Assembly (NCBI GenBank): GCA_022818135.1
Contig: JAFMSR010000018.1
Span: 17,492,847-17,556,846, forward strand
Source of the DNA: Saxidomus purpurata
Lineage: Eukaryota > Mollusca > Bivalvia > Venerida > Veneridae
Length of the DNA stretch: 64,000 bases
Reading direction: 5' to 3'
Part shown: in pieces, positions 1 to 12,404 of the stretch
Position numbering within the stretch: the stretch's first letter is position 1
How the letters are laid out: every line of letters begins with the position of its first letter
Translations under genes and position numbers: made by a program
Notes under the pieces: generated by a model
What the model was told of the DNA's origin: nothing
The model's database searches: none
What the model saw: the letters and a program-made list of their open reading frames with translations, nothing else

Positions 1-352
1 ATCAACTATCATTTTATCAGTCCGAATTTTTTATATCTAAAGCACCAACTTCAAATACTAATGCGGCATAATCATTTATTTAACACATTTAAATGAACAG
101 CAACCAAAAATTGCTTTTGTAAAACTGTCACCAAAAATACACTATGTGCAGTAAGATGCGCATAATGTCACTTTAAATAATCAAATACATAGTGATTTGA
201 TAGTCTTGCAATATACATTGTACATGTAAACTTAATATTGTAAATTTGGTAACAGAGGTAATCTTCTGGTAATGAGCAACATGCCTATAAAGTTAGAAGA
301 TACTGATCTGCAATCTTTAAATTGAAGACTGATTATGTTAATCAGCTAAACG

Positions 353-563
353 TCACTGTGACCTTGACCTTTGATATACTGACCTTAATTTACAAGGGTA
401 ATCTACCGGTGATTACTAACCCTTCACTGTGACCTTGACCTTTGATATACTGACCTTAATTTACAAGGGTAATCTACCGCTGATTACTAACCCGTCACTG
501 TGACCTTGACCTTTGATATACTGACCTTAATTTACAAGGGTAATCTACCGCTGATTACTAACC
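353..563. repeat. 71-bp tandem repeat, 3 copies, with TGACCTTGACCTTTGA
   Basis: Three near-identical units start at 353, 424 and 495, each opening TCACTGTGACCTTGACC and ending CTGATTACTAACC. Each holds a TGACCTTGA sequence (complement TCAAGGTCA) overlapping TGACCTTTGA. Related single copies occur at about 783, 877, 1000, 2150 and 2335. The matching short open frame is a shadow of the repeat. Confidence 0.9.
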
Positions 564-1225
564 AGACTACAGAGTTTGAGGATCACAGGTCCAATTGTTC
601 TTCCTTTATTGATTGGAGACTGTCCTTGCAACTAAAGGCCAATACAACCTTCATTTCACCTACTGACCTAAAGATTTGTAGGAGACATCTACTGGTCATG
701 ACCAACCATACCTGATTACTAAATTTGAAGATCCTTCAATAATCAATTAGCAAACCTTTTTTCAACAGAGTCACCTCAACATTGACCTTTGACATAACAA
801 TCAATAAAGGACATTTAATGGTCAAAAACAACCTGACTAAAGTGAGGATCCTAAGCCCTTTTCTGTAACTGATCAGAGCCAATGACCTTGACCTTTGACC
901 CAAATCTGGGTCATATGTTCAGAGTCACCAACCACCTTAGTTTGATGACCATGCCTGCAATATTTCTCTAGTTACTGATAATAGATAAAATTTTGAAGTT
1001 TGACCTTTGACTGTGGTTCTAAAATCATTACAGGTCATCAATTCCTTATGACCGATCATCCAATCAAGTTTGAGGAAGTCGTGATCATCAGTTTTCTAAT
1101 TATTAACTGGCCAAGGTTTGTGACATTTAGACAGCATAACATTAAACTGTTTCTCTATGCACTGCAAAACAGACAACGTAACTAAGGTGCCTTTTTTTGG
1201 ATTGAGCTCCGACTTTATTACTTAC
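564..1225. other. Non-coding, degenerate TGACC-rich repeat
   Basis: Holds scattered degenerate copies of the TGACCTTTGAC motif seen in the 71-bp array and no supported gene. The final exon expected for a - strand ALDH gene (a short stretch after the donor at 1225) was not recognised here. Confidence 0.5.
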
Positions 1226-1340
1226 ATTTTTGACTTCAGTGTAGGCCTGAAGTCCGTATTCTCCAAGCTCTCGTCCATTTCCTGACATGTTGAAGCCGCC
1301 GAAAGGTGCACAGCTGTCAAACACATCATAACAATTCACC
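1226..1340 (-). CDS. ALDH2: Orphan ALDH2-like penultimate exon (partial gene or fragment)
   Basis: 115 nt on the - strand. The first base completes a codon (Trp expected), then 38 residues from [20 protein letters not shown] to [20 protein letters not shown] sequence ([16 protein letters not shown]). Acceptor aaatttcag at 1341 and a perfect donor gtaagt at 1225. YDVF and [10 protein letters not shown] match ALDH2 better than ALDH1A. The Glu of TEVK, altered in the human ALDH2*2 variant, is intact, and no stop or frameshift is present. No other - strand ALDH exon was recognised from 1341 to 38000, although a complete gene would need them there. If the donor is not used, the frame continues about 27 residues to a stop. 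The contig carrying it ends at the N gap at 2666. Confidence 0.85.
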
Positions 1341-1789
1341 CTGAAATTTCAAAACAGAAAATTATTAACGTTTTTAACCCAGATTTTGTAATGTATTTTC
1401 TGATAGCAAAACCAACAAATGAAAATGCAAGAGTCCTTGATTGAAATTATTAGTCTTTTTGTAAAACATACCCTATTCATTCCCTTTATTACAGCTTTTA
1501 TTCTCATTACAATATTGTCATCAAACAAGCACAGATATTCCAAGGTCCATCTATGTTTTTAATCTTACGTGTAAAACATTTTTATTTCTGTAATAGAATC
1601 AAATTATCTAGAATGGTTTAGGATCAGACAGAAAATTACTGAAAATTACACTTGTTTCCTCTTTAACCATTTTGATAATCATATTTATAAATGTGTTCAC
1701 AATTTAAGTAGAATATTACTGTAATAGTTATACTGCTTGTATGGCACATGTATTGCAGAAAACACTTGTAGGCAATGTATAGTCAAGAA

Positions 1790-2360
1790 AGACCTTGATT
1801 GTAGTCTAAAATGGGAGCTGGCCTTGACCCTTAATCATATGATCATGATTTGAACAATCTTGGTAGTGGCCCACTATGTTACATGCCAAATATCTAAGCT
1901 CTAGGCCTTGTGGTTTGAGATAGAGATTTCCTATAGAAATCTGTGTAAAATCAAGTGACCCCTTAGGTAAGGTCAATTTTGACCCAGGGTCATGATTTGA
2001 ACACTACTGGCAGAATACCACAAGGCCATGCTACATGTTAAATATCTAAGCTTTAAGCCATGTGGTTCAGGGTAAATTTAGACCCAGAGGTCATGATTTG
2101 AACAATATTGGTAGAGGTGATGATTTTCAAAGTTATGGTCACAGTTACCATGACCTTTGACTGACTAACCAAACAAGCCCTGTCCCTCACAAGTGACAAA
2201 TGCCCCCGAAAGAGGTGTCTCACAGTCTGTGTCCTCTCCATGTGCTCAACAATTGTGCTGTGTAATTTAAAAATTCTTGCATGCATGACAGAATTACCAT
2301 GCATACAGTATTCCATTACTTTTAAATTTTAAGTGTGACCTTGACCTTTGAGTTAGGGAC
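1790..2360. repeat. Dispersed repeat with ATCATGATTTGAACAAT units
   Basis: Two to three degenerate units of roughly 140 bp with the phrases TCATGATTTGAACAAT, TACATGCCAAATATCTAAGC and CTAGGCCTTGTGGTTT. The reverse complement of the same phrases occurs at about 41185-41275 in ALDH2 intron 1, so it is an interspersed family. Confidence 0.7.
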
Positions 2361-2665
2361 ATGGTTCTTGCACACAACCAGGTCTTACTGGCATTTGCTT
2401 CAGAATGGTTAACATGCATACATGCAAATGTATATCAGGATTCAATGGAGTTTCGAATTTCTTTTATTTATGTCTCTGTTACCAACAATTACGGAGGTAT
2501 ATGCAACCAGGCAAGGACTCTGGGTGGTCACATAACAGTACTCTCTGACTGTATTAATGGCCAACCAAGCAAATTAAAAGTTTAAACATAATTGGACAAT
2601 TTCAACAATGATCCCCTATTTAGAGTAAATGCATGCATAAGTTTAAGAATAAACATATGAGCCAT

Positions 2666-3165
2666 NNNNNNNNNNNNNNNNNNNNNNNNNNNNNNNNNNN
2701 NNNNNNNNNNNNNNNNNNNNNNNNNNNNNNNNNNNNNNNNNNNNNNNNNNNNNNNNNNNNNNNNNNNNNNNNNNNNNNNNNNNNNNNNNNNNNNNNNNNN
2801 NNNNNNNNNNNNNNNNNNNNNNNNNNNNNNNNNNNNNNNNNNNNNNNNNNNNNNNNNNNNNNNNNNNNNNNNNNNNNNNNNNNNNNNNNNNNNNNNNNNN
2901 NNNNNNNNNNNNNNNNNNNNNNNNNNNNNNNNNNNNNNNNNNNNNNNNNNNNNNNNNNNNNNNNNNNNNNNNNNNNNNNNNNNNNNNNNNNNNNNNNNNN
3001 NNNNNNNNNNNNNNNNNNNNNNNNNNNNNNNNNNNNNNNNNNNNNNNNNNNNNNNNNNNNNNNNNNNNNNNNNNNNNNNNNNNNNNNNNNNNNNNNNNNN
3101 NNNNNNNNNNNNNNNNNNNNNNNNNNNNNNNNNNNNNNNNNNNNNNNNNNNNNNNNNNNNNNNNN
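2666..3165. other. Assembly gap, 500 N
   Basis: Exactly 500 unknown bases. A round number is typical of a scaffolding placeholder of unknown true length, so order and orientation of 1-2665 relative to 3166 onward are not proven by sequence. Confidence 0.98.
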
Positions 3166-4380
3166 TCATGCATAACTTTGATACTGTCATCAAGCATTGC
3201 TCTGAGGGTTTTTTGTGAGGGCTGAAATGGCAGAGGGCATTAATTTGTGCAGATTTAATGAATATCGTTAACAATTTAATGAGAGATAAACCTCAACAGA
3301 ATAGCTACAAAACCGCGCTGATTTTCTAAAAAATATGCGTTTAATGGCATTTTTCGTAATAAAAGGGATCAAAATAATTTCTGAGGCCCCTGTAAGGTAA
3401 TCCTATTTATTTAACCCGTCAATTGGTTGAGTATGGGTCGGGGAACCACCCCAAAACATATGCATATACTATATATATGAACATCATAAATAATGGATAT
3501 TGTAGAACTATATGAGGTATTTTTATGAGAATAATGTTTTCTCCTAGGGTATACGGAAAAAAGTCAAGGCCATTGTAACATCTTGTGCTTAGAACTAAAA
3601 GTATACATATTTTTATGCAAAACCAGTTTTGCCTTTCTATGTGCGCCTGAATATATTTCCGACTCTTGTGATAAGAAGTACGTCATTTTTTTTAAATAAC
3701 AATTTTAACAATATTTACACCCAATTTTATAGCGATAAGTCCTGTAAAACACACTTTGTTTGCAACATTTTACTTGTTTGTTACCGTTATAGCACTAGGA
3801 ACATACGGTTATGGGTCACGTATACCGGTCAGGTTATTTTGAGATTAAATTACCTGTAGGTCTAAATAACACAATTTTGTCTATAAAATCATTGCATTTA
3901 CTCAGAACGCATGCGCAATCACATGTTCGGAATATACTTTGTGACTTAAAGAATATTATTAACTCCTTTATTGGCAGCATATTATCTGTCCTGCCTATTA
4001 TTTCTCTGCATTTGTTTCCGCGTTGAAATGTAAACATACCTGGATTTAATACCGAAAATTCACCAAGTAATAACTGTTTTGCACTGACATATCTTCATTT
4101 TATATAAAGATGTGCACAGCAGTACAATCATAAACCAATTTAACTGACCGAGGGACTCATAGGGAACTTTAATTTTCACGAAATTTCAGAAAAACTTACT
4201 TCGTTTGTTCCAAACCTACATTAAATGAAAAATAATTGAAACAAAAACCGCATTAGCTACATTAAATAGAAAGCTATATATAAATGAACACGGGGAACAC
4301 ATAAAAGCATAGGCTATTGTGCTATATTTAGTCAAAAATGTGCTACGTATCTTTCCATATCCGAAACTCTATGCTAGCTA
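3166..4380. other. No gene seen
   Basis: AT-rich sequence right of the gap. Short open frames on both strands overlap each other and match nothing I recognise. Confidence 0.5.
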
Positions 4381-4606
4381 ACACTCAAATTATTCTTTAC
4401 TCTATACGACCCCTGGGACAAATAAGATTCGAAAACCTAACTGAAAATATTCCCAAAACAAACAAATATCTTTTGGTAGGACGCCCGCAAGTAAATTCAA
4501 ATTTTGGAGAATGATGTTCGAGGTGTTATCGCCTTTGCAAATCGTTGCCTTATCACGCAACCTGTGGTGAATACTTAAAGAATGTCTCAGGAAAATCCAG
4601 TGCTTG
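4381..4606. repeat. Dispersed repeat R1, copy 1
   Basis: About 226 bp matching 12183-12404 in the same orientation. Shared phrases include ACGACCCCTGGGACAAAT (CCGACCCCTGGGACAAAT in the other copy), TTGGTAG(G/A)ACGCC and TTCGAGGTGT. It contains no open frame. Confidence 0.75.
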
Positions 4607-5446
4607 TTAAAACATGAAATGACATGTTAACATTTGGGGAAAGACGTGAAAGAAAACATAATGATTCTTCGGTTTCTGTACATTTTAGTTTCAATGCATA
4701 ATTTTACATTATAGGTATTACACTAGACTAGTTACTAGTCTGATAAAATTTATGTTTTTTCAATATATATTTCATGCACTATTTCCAGTCTATTTTACAG
4801 TTCTCCACGGAAGTATAATGTATATGAGCCAATTTCAAAATTCACAGGTTTTTTGTCCTTGCATGGAAATTTCAAAATAAAGTATAGGAAAACTGAGTAT
4901 TAAAAGTCTAATGAGTTAGTATCAATGAAGTGTTGTAATTAAATAGAAAAACACAACCTTTAATAAAAGTTTATAGTATTTTTTTCACTTTGTATAGCCA
5001 AAACTTAAAAATTCTTCTGTTACAGTACTAAGGTGTCCCGTTTTGAACAGTATTATCAATTCACCACTTATGTAATTGTTTGAATTCACCATTATTTCCT
5101 ACTTTTTTTAAAACTTGGAAACTTTTTTATCATATAGTGTTTTCATTACCTAACATATATCACATTTGCCACGGTAAAAAGTACGCCCCCCCCAAATCAA
5201 AGCCGTTGAAAATTATCGCCAGTCATGTTACTACTTATTCCAAAGATACATCTTTCTAAGTTTAAAGTGATATCTTTCGTTTAAATATAACCATCCCTTT
5301 CCCCCCTGAGAATATTTTGTATCACAAATTATTGTAAGACATACTTGCTCGCAAAATATCTATAAATAATTTGAAATTCTGTTTCTGTTCTCAAATTCGG
5401 TACCTTAAGTACTAAGATGTTTTTCTTTATTTTATAGTTTTTATCT
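4607..5446. other. No gene seen
   Basis: AT-rich intergenic sequence with a short C run at about 5186. Nothing recognisable. Confidence 0.5.
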
Positions 5447-5660
5447 CTTTTCCAGAGATATCTTTGAGGAGAGATATCTCTGCATGTTAGAGAGATATCT
5501 CTATTGCATTGAGAGCTTTCTCTTTGCAATTGGGAGATATCTTTGAAAACAAGAGAGATATCTCTACTAAAAGAAAGACATCTTCTACTAAAAGAAAGAT
5601 ATCTCTGAATTTAAGAGATGCCTCCCATATTTTAGGAGATATCATTATGAAATAATCTAG
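5447..5660. repeat. AGAGATATCTCT palindromic motif cluster
   Basis: At least eight GAGATATC-type words in 210 bp, several as the perfect 12-mer palindrome AGAGATATCTCT, spaced 20-45 bp apart with divergent spacers such as TACTAAAAGAAAG (twice). It looks like a short palindrome array rather than a microsatellite. Confidence 0.85.
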
Positions 5661-6440
5661 AGATATTTTTTTTATTAAATAGTAAATTGTCTTGCCATAC
5701 CAAACATTTTTTGCCTTCTACATGCTTCATATTTTGTATTGAATATCATACATTTTGTCAGTTGGTATTATTCTACATACTATGTGATTACTTTATTGGT
5801 AAACGTTCCCACTTCATTAATTTATTATGTGTTTATTGTAAAAATGTTCTGCAAAATATAATAATACTTTACACGCTTTATCTTTCATTTGATTTTCAGA
5901 AAACTTTCATTGATGATATTATTTGGAGTCTTCATGATCTGTATAGAAATTGGACCACTTCCTCACTTCACCAGGTTATTGCCCAGTACAGCAATACATG
6001 CCATCTTATTGTCAATACTCAAAACATTTTTGCACAAACTTTGATAGATTTGATAAATTTATGTCTAAACATTATTATGTAAATCAGGAAGTTTTACTAT
6101 GGTTAAAGTATCCTGCAGGCCAGGTTTGTTAGAAGTTAGCTATATTATATCAAAAGTAACATTTAATAGCAGTTCAAATGAAATCAGAAATCAGCACTGG
6201 ATAGTAGACTGGCTCTAGAACAAAACAGTGAAATATCAATTAGTAAAAGGGATCATTTAAAAGTGAAGTTGCTCTGAAAATAATTCTACAAAAGGGTCTT
6301 TATGTTTCTATCGCATACAAAGCTGGGTCCAGCATTACGTTTAAATTCGACAACATTCTAGCTGTGATAAAATCGATAAATATTTTTTTAGCAAATGGTA
6401 ATCAATCTGATACATAAAATGTAAAAAGGGAACGCCAAGA
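5661..6440. other. No gene seen
   Basis: AT-rich. An open frame at 5687-6082 has a Cys/Phe/Tyr-rich composition typical of AT-rich non-coding DNA and no recognisable domain. Confidence 0.5.
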
Positions 6441-7270
6441 AAACGCTCAAGACATATAAGGTTCTCTAGACAAGCTTATAGCAGAGTTAAACAACAGCCG
6501 ACCGTCCGTCCGTCTGATATACATTGCTTCAGACAACATTCATTTTTAAACCCCTACGCCATTTTTAACAAACATCAAACAAATAATTCGACGATCTCCA
6601 ATAATCTGTAGCAGTTCCTCTTCAAACCTCATGGAACCCTCTGAACATTCTGGTATAGGTTCGATCAAGTACTTATATGCAGTTTTAAAAATATTCGGCG
6701 ACCTTTAAACAATGCAAAATTATACAATTCTGGACCTTAATAAAATTGATACAAACTAGAACTATCACTGAAGGTGATGAATACCCCACTGACACAGTAT
6801 ATAAAACTATGTCACCTTTGATGCTTTTATTATTAGACCTGCACAACTTAAAACATGGTACTTATCACTTCTGTGAAATATCCTTAAATTCTGACCAGGG
6901 GTTTTGAAGATTAAGAGCGCACAAGATTATACTATGTCGAGTCCCTACGAACTTGACCTAGTGACCCGAAACATGGACCATGAACAACTAGTTATAGTAC
7001 TTATCACTTCCGTGAAGTATCATTACATTCTAACAAGGGGTTTTGGAGATTAAGCATCCACAAGATTTTACTATATTGAGCCCCTGCGACATTTGACCAA
7101 GTGACCCGAACTTTTGTTAAGTATCATTCAATACTGACCAGGGGTTTAGGACATTTAGTGTCCACAAGATTCAGTCAACAGACAGACGGACGGACGGACG
7201 GACAGACAAGCAGAATCCAGTTTACCCCCCCCCCCCTTACACTTTGTTTTTGTTTTCGTGGGGTATAATA
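6440..7270 (-). mobile_element. Tandem-core element, reverse orientation, degenerate
   Basis: Read on the - strand from 7270, the sequence opens TATACCCCACGAAAAC, then a G-run hairpin partner and a (GTCC)n tract, then about three units with TGGTCAGTATTGAATG-like phrases and CTTGTG(C/G)(A/G)C, down to another GTCC tract near 6500. This is the layout of family B (TATACCCCC head, microsatellite, tandem units). Boundaries at the low-coordinate side are uncertain. Confidence 0.55.
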
Positions 7271-7499
7271 ACACCATAAAACAGGATCGGAATCCATAAA
7301 ACAGGATCGGTTTTTTTTACCCGTAAAAGGACGGCGATTTTATTAACCCTGCCAGACAAATGGTGAGAAAGGCAATAACAAGTTCCAATTATAGGGTCTT
7401 TGTCTTACAGATCTGTGTTTCATATGCGACTTACATAATCTGATAAGTAACAAAGGTATCGTGATCTGGTCAACAATTTCCCCCGTTTCTTTTCCCTTT

Positions 7500-8850
7500 T
7501 TATCCCCCCGCCGAAGGCGAAGGGGATATTAGAAATGGTCTCCATCCGTCCGTCCGTGCGTCCGTCCGTCCGTCCGTGCGTCCGTCCCAATTTTGTCCGG
7601 AGCATAACTCCAAAAGTACTTGAGGGATTTTCTTCAAACTTCTTACACTGACAGAGCACATTGGGAGGAAGTGCAGTGTTTAAGAACAATAACTCTACCT
7701 TGCCTACTTTTAGAGTTATTCCCCTTTATCAGATTTACTTTTAAAAGTTTTGTCCAGAGCATAACTCCAAAAGTACTTGAGGGATTTACTTCAAACTTAA
7801 TACACTGACATAGCACATTGGTAGGAAGTGCAGTGTGCAAGAACAATAACTCTACCTTGCCTACTTTTAGAGTTATTCCCCTTTATCAGATTTACTTGTC
7901 CGAAGCATAACTCCAAAAGTACTTGAGGGATTTTCTTCAAACTTAATACACTTATAGAGCACATTTGGAGGAAGTGCAGTGTTTAAGAACAATAACTCTA
8001 CCTTGCCTACTTTTAGAGTTATTCCCCTTTATCAGATTTACTTTAAAAGTTTTGTCCAGAGCATAACTCCAAAAAGTACTTGAGGGATTTACTTCAAACT
8101 TAATACACGACATAGCACATTGGTAGGAAGTGCAGTGTGCAAGAACAATAACTCTATCTTGCCTACTTTTAGAGTTATTCCCTTTTGTCAGATTTACTTG
8201 TCCGAAGCATAACTCCAAAAGTACTTGAGGGATTTTCTTCAAACTTAATACACTTATAGAGCATATTGGTAGGAAGTGCAGTGTGCAAGAACAATAACTC
8301 CACCTTGCCTACTTTTAGAGTTTTTCCCCTTTATCAGATTTACTTTTAAAGTTTTGTCCAGAGCATAACTCCAAAAGTACTTGAGGGATTTACTTCAAAC
8401 TTAATACACTGACATAGCACATTGGTAGGAAGTGCAGTGTGCAAGAACAATAACTCTACCTTGCCTACTTTTAGAGTTATTCCCCTTTATCAGATTTACT
8501 TGTCCGAAGCATAACTCCAAAAGTACTTGAGGGATTTTCTTCAAACTTAATACACTGACATAGCACATTGGTAGGAAGTGCAGTGTGCAAGAACAATAAC
8601 TCTACCTTGCCTACTTTTAGTCAAATAGAAAAATATCATACCTATACTGATAATGAACATTAATATAATTTTGCAAACCTTCTCTTCATTGCCTTATTCT
8701 TTTTCCACTTACTTGAAAACTGTACTCAGCATGACCATAACTATACGGCTTTTTAAGGATTTCCTCTCACCAAGTAAAATGTACGAAAGTACAACCTTCA
8801 GGTAACTTCTTCCCGGCGGGGGGATTAACCATGTGTAACATGGCTCTTGT
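7500..8850 (+). mobile_element. Family A Helentron-like tandem-core element, copy A1
   Basis: Opens TTATCCCCCCGCCGAAGGCG, whose arms can fold back on the following GAAGGGGATA, followed by a (GTCC)n tract. Seven units with AACTCCAAAAGTACTTGAGG start near 7606, 7765, 7909, 8065, 8211, 8367 and 8513. A unique 3' segment of about 210 bp follows, then GCGGGGGGATTAA (inverted complement of the 5' end), a CCATGT/ACATGG hairpin and the end CTCTTGT. Copy A2 at 42412-43415 has the same ends. No coding capacity, so it would be non-autonomous. Several short open frames here are shadows. Confidence 0.8.
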
Positions 8851-11800
8851 TTCTATTTAATACGTGCTTCACCGCTTCCGCAATTTACTGAATAGATGTT
8901 TTTGAGCCTTAGCCGACTGCTTTTGTACTTCCAATGAAAGATATTTCTCAAAAACGGTATACGTACCTATTATCGAATGATAACTTTAAGAAAAGTGTAA
9001 ACAAAAATGCTCCTTCTGACTAGCTTAAAATTCATATTGTACAATGAACTATATTTTAATGCACGTGGGATCATTTAATTCCACTTTAGATAATTAGCAA
9101 GTGATTCATGAATAGCTAATAGCCCAGCGCGCTTTTCTAGATAACCTTGAAACAGAATTTGAGTCAATTACCACACATCATCTGAGAGCCTGTTTAGAAT
9201 ATAGAATGTCACGATTTAAATCTTACAAAAGGAGAAAACACAATAAAATGAGTGGGAAACATATCATCTTAAATGAGTATTACAACATAAGAAGACAAAA
9301 TTTAGAAAATTTGTCTGCAAGTGGTGCAGTATAATACATGCATGTGCTGTATGCGAATAAGGTTTTCAAATGACATCTATCGAATTGTCTGTACTGATAC
9401 ACTACATATATAAACAATATATTTTATGGTTACTTTAATTTCTTTCCTAAAACATCAACAACCTTGTTTCTCTTGTTTTCAAATGAATTGGTATTTGAAA
9501 ACATTTGTATGTAAGTAACAAATAAAATCTGAAACAAATGAACCCCTTTGCTATTTTGAAATAAAACATTGTACGTATTAGATTTATTGCGTGAAAGGTA
9601 AAACTCGGAAGTCTATTAGGGATACACTGTTTTTCGAATCGTAGTTAAATGTCATTTATTAAGTTATAATGTTTTAACAGAGATGATGTCGAACTTTGCT
9701 GATCTAAAATAACTCGTCCCTGAAGACATTTATCAAATAACAAAAAGACAAAACACACTAGAAAGAAAAAACAAAACACACACCACAAAAAAACTGTGGG
9801 AAAAAAGGGTAAAATCACATAATATTTTAAGCTAAATTCAGATACATTATTTTGTATTCAGAGATCATACTTCGTTTGTATCTTTTCGCGTTTTGGCGTT
9901 TTCGTCTTTTCGTACCGGAAGACAGCATGGACGTGCACATACAGATTGTCCTTTCTTTATTTGGCGTTACAAGTAATGTCTTTTTCCAACGAAATCTCGA
10001 ACTAAATGTCGAGGTGGAACAAACCAGCCACCATAATTATCAAGAACGGTAGCAATCTATCGGCACCGAGTCTACCTTTAAAAATCTACAGCAGATGTAT
10101 GAATGGTGTGTTTTCTTGCAATGTTTGACCAGACAGTACTTATTGATCGCAACGCATTACAATTCCACTTCGTGAATTTCCAAGTCACATTCTACATGAA
10201 ATGTCGCTATGAGACTTTGACTGCAATTTCTGGTTATTCTATTTACATATTTTATATACACGTAGGTCGCGCGTTAGACAATATATGTCTTAGAAATCTT
10301 CCGTAAATTTAGATTTAAGAAAGTAACTTATGCAGAAAATTATATTCATAATGTTTGAGCATCTCATCAGCAAGTCATCCATTTATGAATTGACTTCGAT
10401 CTCGTCTGTGATTATAAAGATGCTAAAATAAATTCTTGAGAATGATAGGATTACTTTTTGCATTCTCGATCTTCCTGAAATCTTGACTATCCTATATCAT
10501 GAACGATTTGTTGCTCTCGTTCCTCCTCGAGAGTATTGACTTTTAGGCAATGTTCTTTCAACTGTTCATCGAGTGGAACTCGTACTGTACGAGTTCCAGC
10601 TAAGCCCGCAAACGAAATTCTTGTTTTTGCTCCTCAAGCGTTTGTATTTCATCTGAGTACCAATAAGCGAAGTATTATTATATGCTATCTAATTTTCGGA
10701 TTACAACCATAATGAATGTTTTTTTATCGGTGAGCAGGGTTTCCTCTGGGGCTTTTTTTTTTTTCCCCCCCCCAAATTCGCCAATCAGAAGTTTGCCCAA
10801 GGCCCAAGGAACCACAGTCTTAAAGCCTACGCTGGAGGAGAGAAGATCGAGTAAACCCTTAGTTAGCATTTGATAGCATGATAGCAATGTTTTTAGATAA
10901 CTATAAAAATTTATTCAAACATTTTTGCAAATTTTCCAAGGGTAAACTTTTCAATGCGACTTTCAATGGTTGAGGCCCAGGGCAAAGATTCATAAATTAG
11001 CTTGCTATGATATTTTCTGTTCCGTCTTCTGCATCACCATGAGCTCAATAAGTAACGGTTCCATTCCCCGTTTGAAAAATTTTTTTGGGGCCCCTTTTTC
11101 CTTGAAACTGATTTTCGCGTATCAATTTTTATTTTCGCGAAAACAGTTTGTAATAAAACAAAAAATCACGTAATGGTTTTGAATAAGTTTTAATTGAAAC
11201 TAAGGGCGCTTAATATTGCCAAAGGTATTCGGAGTGGAGGAAAAAAGTACGTCTAATATTTGCAAATTAAATTATACAATAATTTAAATACTCAAAAACG
11301 TGCCGAAATTTTTCATGTTAGTAATGACACGTGATATCGGAAAAACGGTATACATGAATGTGTTATCCCAGTGCAATTAAAAAAAGCACCGCTAATAAAT
11401 CCGGTTGCCGTACAAAAGGTATTATAAATTCGCCGATTATATTTTTTTTTTTTTTTTTTTTTAAATAACACCTTTATAACGACCTAAACGGCAACATGCT
11501 CGTTATAGGTATAGTTAATTAGCTCCGCCTTTTTTCCCCCCCCCCCCAACATCGATCTTTGATTGACATGGCGAAATTGCCCAGATTAATTTTTTGGCCC
11601 CCCAAAAAACCCCCCACCAAAAGATTTTAGCGCCAGAATTAATTTTTTGTCGCTTTTGGCGCCTTCACAGGGAACCCTGGCTGAGTTTAATATTGAAGCC
11701 AGGAGAATCAAATCCGACGCCAGTTCTTAATGTACTTTCAAACTGTCGATGTCAATCTGTAGAACAAAACATCACGTTTTTTTTTGAAACTCAGTTCACA

Positions 11801-12182
11801 TCGGTATTATGTATACACACGTGGTGTTCAAGACAATGTTAAGAAACCCCCCCCCCCCCCCCAAAAAAACCAACCTAAAAAAAACAACCCTTCACTGTTG
11901 CACAAAAAAATCAAACCTAAATAGCACCATTTTAGTTATACTAACTTGTTTTAGCTCGTTTGTAAAGAAAGCTTGAATCAAATCGAGTCACTCTCGAGTC
12001 CGCTTCCTGGACAAACCTGTACTGGTGTCGTATGAGGAGGTACAGCTGTGACCCCAGTGGGGCAAGATTTGATAATTCAACTAAACAAGACAGTCAGAAT
12101 TTCTGTTTAACATCCTACTATCCAATGATAGCGAATCACTGACATATTTTCCCAAGAGGAAGGCGAAATTTCGTTCAGATTG
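8851..12182. other. No gene seen; low-complexity C and T runs
   Basis: Mostly AT-rich intergenic DNA. A 23-bp near-palindrome GGAACTCGTACTGTACGAGT(TCC) lies near 10574. Homopolymer runs of C and T occur at about 10754-10775, 11441-11462, 11530-11548 and 11847-11862. Open frames at 9852-10052, 10103-10306 and 10970-11173 match nothing I recognise. Confidence 0.5.
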
Positions 12183-12404
12183 ACACTCGAATTATTCTTT
12201 ATTCTATCCGACCCCTGGGACAAATCGGATTTCAAAACTTAACTGAAGATATTCCTTAAACAAACGAATACTGTATTGGTAGAACGCCTACGTGGAAATT
12301 CAAAGTTTGGAGAACTTTGTTCGAGGTGTAATCGTCTCTGCAAATTATTACCACAGCACGCAACCGTCGGTGACTAGATAAATCCACATGAAATGCAGTG
12401 CTGG
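12183..12404. repeat. Dispersed repeat R1, copy 2
   Basis: Direct-orientation copy of 4381-4606, roughly 80 percent identical by eye. Confidence 0.75.

Noticed and set aside
353..563. A CRISPR-like direct repeat array
   Set aside because: The 71-bp units are contiguous, with no unique spacers, and the genome is eukaryotic.
2582..3274. Open frames spanning the N gap
   Set aside because: They consist almost entirely of unknown residues.
7420..8242. Several open frames on both strands in the 7.4-8.3 kb region
   Set aside because: They are translations of the family A tandem monomers and repeat each other; no independent coding evidence.
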